From JAAXKN01 sp036261625 (GTDB lineage: Bacteria; Bacteroidota; Ignavibacteria; Ignavibacteriales; SURF-24): a DNA stretch of 64,000 nt. Under the pieces are notes generated by a model, which ran no database searches, was not told where the DNA came from, and was given only the letters and a program-made list of their open reading frames with translations. The position numbers and the translations under genes are program-made. Below, piece by piece: positions 9,098 to 17,464 of this stretch; the first letter of the stretch is position 1, and each line of letters begins with the position of its first letter. The stretch is taken from assembly GCA_036261625.1 (NCBI GenBank), contig DATAKL010000057.1:186001-250000 (forward strand), given 5' to 3'.

Positions 9098-10084
9098 ATG
9101 GCAGAAATTGAATTGTTAAGCCAGATCAGAGAGAAAGCTGCACAGAGAAAAAAGACGATTGTTCTTCCGGAATCGCACGACGACCGCGTGCTTCAGGCTG
9201 CAGAAGTTCTGGTAAAGGAAAAGATTGCAAATGTAATTACGCTTGGAAATGAGGAGAAGATAAGAGAGGATGCTAAAAGGCTGGGCGTAGATCTTCAGGG
9301 TGTAAGGATAATAGACCCTGAAAAGTCGGAAAAGCTGAGTGATTTTTCGAACCTGTTCTACAACATGCGCAAGCAGAAAGGAAAAGAGATTCCAATTGAA
9401 AAAGCCCGCGACACGATAAAAAGGGACATATTCTTCGGCGCAATGATGGTTAAGGAAGGTCTGGCAGACGGATCTGTTTCAGGCTCCACGGCCACAACAG
9501 CCGACGTAATGAGAGCTTCAATTATGGTTGTTGGCATGCCCGAGGGAATTTCAATTGTTTCGAGCTTCTTCCTCATGGTTTTTCCCGACAAAGTTTTCAG
9601 CTTTGCCGACTGTGCCGTAAACCCGAATCCCAATGCAGCCCAGCTGGCAGACATTGCCATTTCTACTGCGGAGAACCACAAAAAGCTTACAGGCGAAGAG
9701 CCTTACGTTGCAATGCTATCGTTTTCAACAAAGGGAAGCGCAGATCATGAGCTGGTTGACAAGGTGCGTGAAGCCACAAGGATTGCACAGGAAAAGCGTC
9801 CCGATCTGAATATAGACGGCGAGCTTCAGTTTGACGCCGCAGTTGTAAACGGTGTTGGACAGAAGAAGGCCCCCGGCAGCAAGGTTGCAGGACGAGCAAA
9901 CGTGCTTGTATTCCCCGATCTTCAGGCCGGAAACATAGGCTATAAGATAGCCCAGCGTTTAGGCGGAGCCGAGGCAATAGGTCCCATCAGTCAGGGACTC
10001 TCAAAGCCCTTCTTTGACCTCAGCCGCGGCTGCAGTGCAAGCGACATCGTAAACACCGCCGCCATCGCCTGCCTCATGGCATAA
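9098..10084 (+). CDS. pta: phosphate acetyltransferase
   Basis: Converts acetyl-CoA plus phosphate to acetyl phosphate and CoA, or the reverse, and normally works with acetate kinase (not in this window). The 328-aa single-domain form matches the PTA/PTB family throughout. It begins with an IVLPE segment (KKTIVLPESHDDRVLQAA) and contains GLADGSVSGSTATTADVMRA and a C-terminal GGAEAIGPISQGLSKPFFDLSRG signature. Phosphate butyryltransferase is the alternative in this family, but the C-terminal signature favours Pta. The gene stands alone, with its own candidate promoter and a strong terminator. Confidence 0.92.
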   Translation: MAEIELLSQIREKAAQRKKTIVLPESHDDRVLQAAEVLVKEKIANVITLGNEEKIREDAKRLGVDLQGVRIIDPEKSEKLSDFSNLFYNMRKQKGKEIPIEKARDTIKRDIFFGAMMVKEGLADGSVSGSTATTADVMRASIMVVGMPEGISIVSSFFLMVFPDKVFSFADCAVNPNPNAAQLADIAISTAENHKKLTGEEPYVAMLSFSTKGSADHELVDKVREATRIAQEKRPDLNIDGELQFDAAVVNGVGQKKAPGSKVAGRANVLVFPDLQAGNIGYKIAQRLGGAEAIGPISQGLSKPFFDLSRGCSASDIVNTAAIACLMA

Positions 10085-10112
10085 GACAGGGATAAAAACA
10101 TTCCCAAATATT

Positions 10113-10153
10113 AAAAAGTCCTGGATAGCTTAAGCTTGAAGGGACTTTTTTTT
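10113..10153 (+). terminator. intrinsic terminator after pta
   Basis: AAAAAGTCC (10113-10121) pairs with GGACTTTTT (10142-10150) and is followed by a run of T. The loop of about 20 nt contains a smaller TTAAGCTTGAA palindrome. Confidence 0.8.
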
Positions 10154-10160
10154 AAAAATA

Positions 10161-10196
10161 ATTTTCCGCAAACACCCATCGTCACCATATTATATA
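10161..10196 (+). promoter_or_regulatory. conserved 36-bp motif, copy A
   Basis: The block starts ATTTTCCG and ends with the 18-mer TCGTCACCATATTATATA. It recurs at 60418-60453 with the 18-mer identical and most of the preceding bases conserved. It lies directly after the pta terminator and upstream of the small genes at 10301 and 10600. It could be a promoter (TATTATATA as a -7-like core), an operator or part of a dispersed repeat. It does not look like coding sequence. Confidence 0.55.
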
Positions 10197-10300
10197 AATA
10201 TAGGACAGAAAAATAAAAGTTTGACATTAATTCCGACTTTCCCAATTTTTACTGCTGCTTTTGTTCCCCGTGCGGGTAACGCTTTATGGGGAAAGAAATT

Positions 10301-10444
10301 ATGTGCCTTAATTATATTGTATTTGAATTCTGCAGCGAGGATACTGATAAGCATAAGATGGTAATCCTCAGCGGAAGTGACGAAATAAGAATAGACATTG
10401 CCTGGGAAAAAAGAATACGATCCAAATGCTTTGAACCCAATTGA
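10301..10444 (+). CDS. possible small protein (47 aa), unknown
   Basis: ATG at 10301 opens 47 codons (MCLNYIVFEFCSED... IRSKCFEPN) ending in TGA. A GGGGAAAG sequence 8-15 nt upstream could be a ribosome-binding site. It has three Cys residues and a charged C-terminus. No family is recognised. It is the only plus-strand candidate in the 515-bp gap between pta and the gene at 10600, and it could equally be a decayed gene or non-coding. An antisense frame (10190-10450) is open as well but lacks a good start context. Confidence 0.25.
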   Translation: MCLNYIVFEFCSEDTDKHKMVILSGSDEIRIDIAWEKRIRSKCFEPN

Positions 10445-10599
10445 GCGCATTGGGGGATCATCAAGTGAGCAATCATCTGATGCTATGAGTTTATGAATAT
10501 GTCAGGTTATAAACTCTTAAACAATAATCAGAAGAAAAAAGCTGATAATAACCGTGTTCGAAACACATAAATTGAAAAGCAAAATTAGGGGGTAAATAA

Positions 10600-10812
10600 A
10601 TGTACACAAATGTGTGGACCGGAATAATTCTGATGTTATTTGGAATATCAGGCGTATACTTCTCAGTTCTATTGTATAAAAAAATTGGAAAGATAGATTA
10701 TAAGGACAAGCCTGCACTTGAAAAGCTTGATCTGATATCCACTGGCGGGATTCTGGCCAGCGGCTTGATTTTAATCTTTATTGGTATATTATTTACTTTT
10801 AAGAACTCATAA
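10600..10812 (+). CDS. small two-helix membrane protein, unknown
   Basis: 70 residues with two clear hydrophobic segments: about 6-26 (WTGIILMLFGISGVYFSVLL) and 48-66 (GGILASGLILIFIGILF). A charged loop (YKKIGKIDYKDKPALEKLD) lies between them. A GGGGG-containing ribosome-binding site is 8 nt upstream of the ATG. No family is recognised. It lies in an accessory patch beside a toxin-antitoxin locus and a decayed antitoxin copy, so horizontal origin is possible. Confidence 0.6.
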   Translation: MYTNVWTGIILMLFGISGVYFSVLLYKKIGKIDYKDKPALEKLDLISTGGILASGLILIFIGILFTFKNS

Positions 10813-10897
10813 TAAATATAAGAGTAAAATAAAATTTTCTGTACTTGAGTTTCCCGGAAGAACAGTTATAACTCTTTTCAAGAGGAGAATTTTTACA

Positions 10898-11038
10898 AGA
10901 TCGGGAAAATTTTTCGGCATGCCGGAAACCTTCTGGCTGAACCTCCAGAACAGCTATGATGTTGAAATGCATAAAGACAAGATTGCATCAAGCCTGGTCA
11001 ATATTCCATATTATATAAACCTGCCGTTGGCGGGTTAG
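10898..11038 (+). pseudogene. truncated copy of the HigA antitoxin C-terminus
   Basis: The 46 codons from R-S-G-K-F-F-G-M-P-E-T-F-W to NLPLAG and a stop closely match the last 46 codons of the intact higA (11687-11827), with only scattered substitutions. The HTH half is missing. The frame stays open upstream to 10781, but those residues have no similarity to HigA. It has probably been left by a duplication or recombination between two higBA loci and is unlikely to be expressed as a functional antitoxin. Confidence 0.75.
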
Positions 11039-11217
11039 GGGAATTATATAGAGAAATTAACATCGAAGGATATGCTCTTTACCTTTAACTGATATGAACT
11101 CCTGGACGGCGGGTGAAAAAAGTATTAGAGGCGATCTGAAGCTGATTAGGTAGTTACTAGTAATGGGAGTTGTTAATAATAACGGAATTCGTTATCTTTG
11201 TTGAAACAGACATAAAG

Positions 11218-11499
11218 ATGATACTTTCATTCAAAGATAAAAGCACAGAAAAGTTATTCGACCGGGAAGGCCAGAGGAAAATTCCGGAAGCTATAGTTAG
11301 ACAGGCCAGGAGAAAACTTGAAATATTGAATGCTGCAACTGAACTGGATTCCCTCAGAATTCCTCCCGGCAATCAGTTGGAAAAACTTAAGGGTGACCGA
11401 GCAGGCCGGTATAGCATCAGGATCAACAGCCAATACAGGATTTGCTTTAGATGGGAGAATTCAAATTGTTATGATGTGGAAATTGTAGACTATCATTAA
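11218..11499 (+). CDS. higB: HigB-type (RelE/ParE superfamily) toxin
   Basis: Predicted ribosome-dependent mRNA endonuclease toxin of 93 aa from ATG 11218. An upstream non-ATG start would add an unrelated hydrophobic segment. Family features are the basic helix RQARRKLEILNAA, then LRIPPGNQLEKLKGDRAGRYSIRINSQYRICFRW and a final VEIVDYH. These match the HigB 'host inhibition of growth' family, including the R-YSIRIN-QYRICF strand with the usual catalytic basic residues. The ribosome-binding site is weak. The antitoxin follows after 16 nt, the inverted (toxin-first) order typical of higBA. Confidence 0.88.
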   Translation: MILSFKDKSTEKLFDREGQRKIPEAIVRQARRKLEILNAATELDSLRIPPGNQLEKLKGDRAGRYSIRINSQYRICFRWENSNCYDVEIVDYH

Positions 11500-11515
11500 A
11501 AAGGAGAACACCAAT

Positions 11516-11827
11516 ATGGGAACAAAGAAATATGCGCCTATACATCCGGGGGAAATCCTTCTGGAAGAATTTCTTGTGCCTATGGGAATAACACAATACA
11601 GGCTTTCAAAAGCCATAGGCGTTCCACCAAGAAGAATAAATGAAATAGTACACGGACTCAGAGGTATTACTGCTGATACGGCCTTAAGGTTGGGAAAGTT
11701 TTTCGGTATGCCGGAAACCTTCTGGCTGAACCTCCAGAACCGTTATGATGTAGAAGTGCAGAAAGATAAGATTGCATCAAGCCTGGGCAATATTCCATAT
11801 TATAAAAATCTGCCGTTGGCGGGGTAG
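11516..11827 (+). CDS. higA: HigA-type XRE-family antitoxin
   Basis: DNA-binding antitoxin of 103 aa. It begins with the HigA signature (APIHPGEILLEEFLVPMGITQYRLS), has a helix-turn-helix at about residues 25-58 (TQYRLSKAIGVPPRRINEIVHG) and then LGKFFGMPETFWLNLQNRYDVE. It should neutralise HigB and repress the operon. AAAAAGGAGAA is a strong ribosome-binding site, so the antitoxin is likely translated better than the toxin, whose ribosome-binding site is poor. A second, truncated copy of its C-terminal half lies upstream at 10898-11038. Confidence 0.93.
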   Translation: MGTKKYAPIHPGEILLEEFLVPMGITQYRLSKAIGVPPRRINEIVHGLRGITADTALRLGKFFGMPETFWLNLQNRYDVEVQKDKIASSLGNIPYYKNLPLAG

Positions 11828-11857
11828 AGGGATTAATGTGGATGCCCGCCATGCATG

Positions 11858-11924
11858 GCACCCCTTCAGGGTGCATTAATGTGGGGTATATCATTTTTCT
11901 ATAGACAGAACGCACCTTTGGTGC
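11858..11924. repeat. pair of short palindromes 3' of higA
   Basis: Two hairpins with related arms: GCACCC-cttca-GGGTGC (11858-11874) and GCACC-ttt-GGTGC (11912-11924), separated by a TTCTATAGA-type segment. They resemble dispersed REP-like modules and contain no ORF. The rest of the gap up to glgE (11925-12094) is AT-rich with no other visible gene. Confidence 0.6.
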
Positions 11925-12094
11925 TTGGTAATTGTGTCGTTCTAAACCGTCTTCTTTATTTTACTTTCTAAATAAAAATCTGAACAGACCCACCGCATCT
12001 TTCCTCAAACCTTCTTACAAAATTTTATCATTTTATTTTAGACCTAAAATTCTTTGTATATCCTTATGACTTAAATCTCAAAATAAGGGGATGT

Positions 12095-14065
12095 ATGGAT
12101 ATTGAAGGAAGACAGAGAGTTGTAATTGAAAACGTAAAACCCAGCGTTAACTGCGGCACTTACCCTATTAAAAGAGTTATAGGCGAAAAGGTTGTTGTAA
12201 CTGCCGATATATTCGGCGACGGTCACGATACTATCGCTGCCGAAATCCTTTACCGCAATAAGGGAAGTAAGGAATGGAAAACTTCACCTATGAAGTTCGT
12301 GGATAACGACCTGTGGGACGGATTTTTCAGAGTCGAAGAGGAAGGCTCCTGCTTTTATACCGTCAGAGGATGGGTCGACCACTTTACTACATGGCAGAAG
12401 GACCTCGTTAAACGCATCGACGCCGGTCAGGACGTGAGCATTGAACTCCGCATCGGCGCCGAAATGATAAATCATAATGCACATAATGCAGAGGGCCCCG
12501 ACAGGAAAAAACTCCTCAATATTTCTGAGAAACTCCGCACGGGAAATGCCGAACTGGCCTTCGACAGTGAGGTTTCTTTACTTATGGGACTTTATGCCGA
12601 TAAGTCAACTTCCACCGTCTTTCATCAGGAATTCGAAATCTGGGTGGAAAGACACCGCGCACTCTTCAGCGCCTGGTATGAACTCTTTCCCCGCTCGGCA
12701 AGCCCCGAGGCGGGCAGACCCGGAACCTTTAAGGACGTTATTAACCTCCTACCAGATATCAGCGAAATGGGCTTTGATGTATTATACCTTCCTCCCATCC
12801 ACCCCATCGGAATTACAAACCGGAAAGGAAAGAATAATGCTGCTGAGGCCGGCCCTGAGGATCCCGGAAGTCCCTGGGCTATAGGTTCAAAAGAGGGGGG
12901 ACATAAATCCATCCACCCTGAACTCGGCACAATGGAGGATTTTAAAGAACTGATTTCTAAGGCACAGGATTTCGGAATTGAAATTGCGCTCGACATCGCA
13001 TACCAGTCATCCCCCGACCACCCGTACGTAAAGGAACACACGGAGTGGTTCAAGTGGCGCCCCGACGGGACTGTCCAGTATGCAGAGAATCCTCCCAAAA
13101 AATACCAGGACGTCCTTCCTATAAATTTTGAAACTGAAAACTGGAAAGAGTTGTGGGATGAATTAAAAAGCGTAATCCTCTTCTGGAGGGATAAGGGAGT
13201 TAAAATTTTCCGCGTTGATAACCCCCATACAAAACCTTTCGGATTCTGGGAATGGATGATACAGGACATCAAAAAAGATTATCCCGAAATTATTTTCCTC
13301 GCCGAAGCATTTACACGCCCAAAGGTTATGTACAGACTGGCCAAGGCGGGGTTTACTCAGTCCTATACTTATTTTACCTGGCGCAATACAAAGGATGAAT
13401 TTAAGGAATACTTAACAGAACTGACCAAGCGTGATGCACGGGAGTTCTACCGCCCGAACTTCTGGACCAATACGCCCGACATTCTTCCCGAGAACCTCCA
13501 GTACGGGGGCCGCGCAGCATTTATATCGCGCTTTGTGCTGGCTGCAACTCTTTCCTCAAATTACGGTATTTACGGACCCGCATACGAGAACATATACAGC
13601 ACAGGGATTGAGGATAAGGAAGAATACATGAACTCGGAGAAGTATGAAATTAAACACTGGGACAGGAATAAACCGGGCAACATAAAGGACATTATTTCGA
13701 AAGTTAACAGGATCCGCAAGGAAAACGACGCGCTTCAGACAACCTTCAATATCGAATTCTACGATTCCGACAACCGCTACCTGCTCTGCTACGGAAAAGT
13801 GTCGGAAGATAAATCGAACATTATTGTAGTTGTCGTAAACCTTAACTTTTTCCATAAGCAGTCGGGTTCAATTAAAATTCCAATCAAGAAACTGGGTATT
13901 CCTGAAAAGCAGTCGTACCTTGTACATGAACTGCTTTCAGACAAAAGACTGATGTGGCAGGGGAGTGAAAACTTTGTGGAGCTCGACCCTGAAACTTCTC
14001 CTGCAAGTATTTTCAGGATTTATAAAAGATTAAGACGTGAAGAAGATTTTGACTATTTCATGTAG
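12095..14065 (+). CDS. glgE: alpha-1,4-glucan:maltose-1-phosphate maltosyltransferase
   Basis: GH13 subfamily 3 enzyme that transfers maltosyl units from maltose 1-phosphate to alpha-1,4-glucan in the GlgE pathway. The N-terminal beta-sandwich domain (DUF3416-like, about 1-200) starts with RVVIENVKPSVNCGTYPIKR. The catalytic barrel contains DVLYLPPIHPIG, IALDIAYQSSPDHPYV and the nucleophile region FRVDNPHTKPF (Asp375). The proton donor is in LAEAFTRP (Glu404). Both catalytic residues are present and 656 aa is normal. The ATG follows AAGGGG. The TreS-maltokinase gene starts 21 nt after the stop with AAGGAG, so the two form an operon and should be made together. Confidence 0.93.
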   Translation: MDIEGRQRVVIENVKPSVNCGTYPIKRVIGEKVVVTADIFGDGHDTIAAEILYRNKGSKEWKTSPMKFVDNDLWDGFFRVEEEGSCFYTVRGWVDHFTTWQKDLVKRIDAGQDVSIELRIGAEMINHNAHNAEGPDRKKLLNISEKLRTGNAELAFDSEVSLLMGLYADKSTSTVFHQEFEIWVERHRALFSAWYELFPRSASPEAGRPGTFKDVINLLPDISEMGFDVLYLPPIHPIGITNRKGKNNAAEAGPEDPGSPWAIGSKEGGHKSIHPELGTMEDFKELISKAQDFGIEIALDIAYQSSPDHPYVKEHTEWFKWRPDGTVQYAENPPKKYQDVLPINFETENWKELWDELKSVILFWRDKGVKIFRVDNPHTKPFGFWEWMIQDIKKDYPEIIFLAEAFTRPKVMYRLAKAGFTQSYTYFTWRNTKDEFKEYLTELTKRDAREFYRPNFWTNTPDILPENLQYGGRAAFISRFVLAATLSSNYGIYGPAYENIYSTGIEDKEEYMNSEKYEIKHWDRNKPGNIKDIISKVNRIRKENDALQTTFNIEFYDSDNRYLLCYGKVSEDKSNIIVVVVNLNFFHKQSGSIKIPIKKLGIPEKQSYLVHELLSDKRLMWQGSENFVELDPETSPASIFRIYKRLRREEDFDYFM

Positions 14066-14086
14066 ACAAGGCTGTAAGGAGAATAT

Positions 14087-17000
14087 ATGAGTGCCGTGAA
14101 CCCAAAAATTTCAGACGACCCCTTGTGGTATAAAGACGCCGTAATTTATGAACTTCATATCAGATCCTTTTACGACAGCAATGGCGACGGCATAGGCGAT
14201 ATAAACGGACTTATTGAAAAACTTGGCTACCTGGAAGACCTAGGCGTTACAGCACTCTGGATTCTGCCTTTTTATCCCTCCCCGCTGCGAGACGACGGAT
14301 ACGACATAGAGGACTTCTATGATGTCCATCCTGATTACGGTACGCTCCGCGATTTTAAGAGGCTCCTTAAAGAAGCCCGCCAGAGGGGCATGCGCATAAT
14401 TACTGAACTCGTCATAAATCATACGTCCGACCAGCATAAGTGGTTTCAGAAGGCGCGGCAGTCAAAGCCCGATAGCCCGCAAAGAAATTATTACGTCTGG
14501 AGCGATACCCCCGATAAGTACACTGAGGCAAGAGTAATCTTTAAGGATTTTGAAACTTCAAACTGGGCGTGGGATGCTGAGGCTAAGGCCTACTACTTCC
14601 ACCGCTTTTATTCATTCCAGCCCGACTTGAATTATGACAACCCAAAAGTGCAGGAAGAAGTACAGAACATTGTGGACTACTGGCTTGAAATGGGTGTGGA
14701 CGGAATCCTGATCGACGGAATATCATACCTCTATGAGCGCGAAGGAACCGGCAGTGAGAACCTTCCGGAGTCGCATGAATTCCTGAAAAAATTAAGACGC
14801 CATGTGGATGAAACCTTTAATAACAGGGTGCTTCTGGCAGGAGTAAACCAGTGGCCCGATGACGCCGCGGAATATTTCGGGGGCGGTAATGAATGCCAGA
14901 TGGCTTTTCATCTTGCCCTTATGCCCAGAATATTTATGGCTGAGAGAATGGAGGATAAGTTTCCACTCATCAACACTCTCCAGCAGACGCCTCAAATTCC
15001 GGAAAGCTGTCAGTGGATAATGTTCCTGAGGAATCATGATGAACTGACCCTCGAGATGGTTACAGATGAAGAGCGCGATTTTATGTACAGGACATATGCG
15101 CAGGATCCGAGATCCAGGCTTAACCTGGGGATAAGACGGCGCCTTGCCCCGCTGCTTGAAAATAACAGACGTAAAATTGAGCTTGCCAATACGATCCTTT
15201 TTTCACTTCAGGGCACACCGGTTATTTATTACGGCGATGAAATAGGAATGGGGGATAATTATTACTTAGGCGCCAGAAGCGGCATGCGGACTCCCATGCA
15301 GTGGAACGGGGAAAGGAATGCAGGGTTTTCAGACGCCGAGCCGCAGAGACTTTTCCTGCCGGTTGTAATTGATGCGGAGTACATGTACCAGTCTGTTAAT
15401 GTGGAGCTTGAAGAACAGAATTCATCCTCACTTCTCTCATGGATGAAAAGGGCAATTGCCATGCGGAAACAGTTTAAGGCATTCGGGCGCGGAGACCTGA
15501 AGTTTATAGAGTCGGGCAATCCTAAAGTAATAACTTTTATCAGGCAGTATGAAGATGAAACAATTCTTGCAGTTATAAATTTATCGCGCTATGCACAGGC
15601 AGTTAAACCGGAGCTCTCCGGGTTCCAGAATTACATTCCCCAGGAGATCTTCAGTCAGAACATTTTCCCCGTGATTGAAGAAGTGCCTTATATAATAACG
15701 CTGGGAGGTTATGATAGTTACTGGTTCCGCCTTGAAAAGAAGAAAGCTGAGACAGAAGAGGCAAGCGATACAACGCTTTCGGAAATAAAGGTAAGGCGTC
15801 AGTGGAAGGAAATATTTGAGGGGGATGCAAGGTTATATCTGGAAAGGAAGGTTCTTCCTTCCTACATAAAAACATGCAGGTGGTTCGGCGGAAAAGCCAG
15901 ACAGATGCAAAGTATTACTCTGAAGGAAAATATCCAGATGCCTGTTGACGGCAGCGACGCGTTTGTTTTAATCATTCAGGTTAACTATGCCGCAGGGGCG
16001 CCGGAGAATTATGTTTTAACTGTGTCTTATATCAGGGAAAAAGAAGCGGATAAAATGATCAAGGACAATCCGCAGAGTATTATTTCGCGTATTAAGGCAG
16101 GGGATGAAAACGGGTTTTTATACGATGCCATATACAGCGAAAGTGTCCGTAACCAGTTCCTTCAGATGATACAGAAAAAGAAGAAGATCAAAGGGGGTGA
16201 GGGTGAACTCTCGGCTGAACGGGGCAAGAATTTTAATAAGCTCCTGGGCGGCGATGAGCTTCCCCCGCACTCGCGTGTCTTAAAAGCCGAGCAGAGCAAT
16301 TCATCGGTCCTCTACGGCGAAAAATTCTTCCTGAAATTCTACAGGCATGTGGAGGAAGGAATTAATCCCGATGCCGAGATGATCAGGTTTTTAAGCGAGG
16401 AAAAAAACTTTGAGAATGTTCCTCCTTATGCCGGCAGTCTGGAATATCAGTCATCTTCTTCGGAGCCTCATGTACTGGCACTGCTGCAGAAATTTACTCC
16501 CAATCAGGGAGATGCCTGGACGGTTACCCTCGAGGCCGTAGGGCGCTACTTTGAAAGAGTGATATCGCAGAAAGCCGAACGGCAGAATTTCAATCTGAAC
16601 TTTGAAAATATCTTTGACGTACGCTTTCAGGATATGCCGGAAGTGTTAAAGAATTTAATAGGGGAGAGTTTCTTTGAAAAGGCAAGGATCCTCGGGAAAC
16701 GTACGGGAGAAATGCATGCGGCCTTATCCCATGCACAGGAGCCGGAGTTTCAGCCGGAGCCCTTTTCCATGTTCTATCAGAAGTCGCTCTATCAGACACT
16801 TCAGACCAATACACGCAGGGGCCTGGATTTTCTGAAGGCCAATGTGAAGTCTTTTTCTCCTGAAAAGAAAAAAGATGCTGAAAAAATATTATCCATGGAA
16901 GATAAGATACTGGACTTCTGCAGAAGCATTTTGAACAAGAAAATATCCGCTAAAAAGATCAGGATACATGGGGATTATCACCTGGGGCAGGTATTAAGCA

Positions 17001-17431
17001 CCGGGGATGATTTTATGATAATTGACTTTGAAGGCGAGCCTGTCCGTTCCCCCGGTGAAAGAAGGTTAAAATATCCTGCAATGCGCGACGTTGCGGGAAT
17101 GGTCCGCTCATTTCACTATGCGGTTTACAGCGTATTTTTCCAGCGCACAAAAGTGCGTCCCGAAGAGGTCTCCCAATTGCAGTCATGGATAGAGCCGTGG
17201 TATTATTATATCACGGGTGCATTCCTAAGTTCATATCTGGAAGCCATAAGGGGCTATGAAATAGTGCCGGAGAAGAAAGATGAATTAAACATACTCTTAA
17301 ATTTATTTCTGATTGATAAATCGATTTATGAGATAGGTTACGAATTAAACAACCGTCCCGACTGGGTAATCATCCCGATGCAGGGTATTCTTCTAATCAT
17401 GAAAGGTTTTGCAGGTGATAAAAGCCGGTGA
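14087..17431 (+). CDS. treS: TreS-maltokinase fusion with a degenerate TreS active site
   Basis: Residues 1-550 are a GH13 trehalose synthase domain (maltose/trehalose interconversion) and about 590-1114 a maltokinase (maltose + ATP to maltose 1-phosphate). The kinase half has RWFGGKAR at its start, HGDYHLGQVL with catalytic Asp963 and IDFEGEP with metal ligand Asp980, so it looks active. The TreS half keeps YLYEREGT, NQWP, FLRNHDELTLEM (Asp318) and GDEIGMGDN. At the active site, however, it reads DGILIDGISYL instead of DGFRLDAVPYL (nucleophile Asp210 kept, Arg replaced by Leu208) and LLAGVNQWP instead of LLAEANQWP (acid/base Glu replaced by Gly252). The Asp210-to-252 spacing equals that of characterised TreS. 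TreS activity is therefore doubtful, while maltose 1-phosphate supply to GlgE remains likely. Confidence 0.9.
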   Translation: MSAVNPKISDDPLWYKDAVIYELHIRSFYDSNGDGIGDINGLIEKLGYLEDLGVTALWILPFYPSPLRDDGYDIEDFYDVHPDYGTLRDFKRLLKEARQRGMRIITELVINHTSDQHKWFQKARQSKPDSPQRNYYVWSDTPDKYTEARVIFKDFETSNWAWDAEAKAYYFHRFYSFQPDLNYDNPKVQEEVQNIVDYWLEMGVDGILIDGISYLYEREGTGSENLPESHEFLKKLRRHVDETFNNRVLLAGVNQWPDDAAEYFGGGNECQMAFHLALMPRIFMAERMEDKFPLINTLQQTPQIPESCQWIMFLRNHDELTLEMVTDEERDFMYRTYAQDPRSRLNLGIRRRLAPLLENNRRKIELANTILFSLQGTPVIYYGDEIGMGDNYYLGARSGMRTPMQWNGERNAGFSDAEPQRLFLPVVIDAEYMYQSVNVELEEQNSSSLLSWMKRAIAMRKQFKAFGRGDLKFIESGNPKVITFIRQYEDETILAVINLSRYAQAVKPELSGFQNYIPQEIFSQNIFPVIEEVPYIITLGGYDSYWFRLEKKKAETEEASDTTLSEIKVRRQWKEIFEGDARLYLERKVLPSYIKTCRWFGGKARQMQSITLKENIQMPVDGSDAFVLIIQVNYAAGAPENYVLTVSYIREKEADKMIKDNPQSIISRIKAGDENGFLYDAIYSESVRNQFLQMIQKKKKIKGGEGELSAERGKNFNKLLGGDELPPHSRVLKAEQSNSSVLYGEKFFLKFYRHVEEGINPDAEMIRFLSEEKNFENVPPYAGSLEYQSSSSEPHVLALLQKFTPNQGDAWTVTLEAVGRYFERVISQKAERQNFNLNFENIFDVRFQDMPEVLKNLIGESFFEKARILGKRTGEMHAALSHAQEPEFQPEPFSMFYQKSLYQTLQTNTRRGLDFLKANVKSFSPEKKKDAEKILSMEDKILDFCRSILNKKISAKKIRIHGDYHLGQVLSTGDDFMIIDFEGEPVRSPGERRLKYPAMRDVAGMVRSFHYAVYSVFFQRTKVRPEEVSQLQSWIEPWYYYITGAFLSSYLEAIRGYEIVPEKKDELNILLNLFLIDKSIYEIGYELNNRPDWVIIPMQGILLIMKGFAGDKSR

Positions 17432-17464
17432 AATGGGGAACATTTAGAATAACGCAAATAGTAA

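Noticed and set aside
10190..10450. 86-codon minus-strand ORF after pta
   Set aside because: No ribosome-binding site or recognisable protein features. It is antisense to the conserved motif and the small plus-strand ORF.
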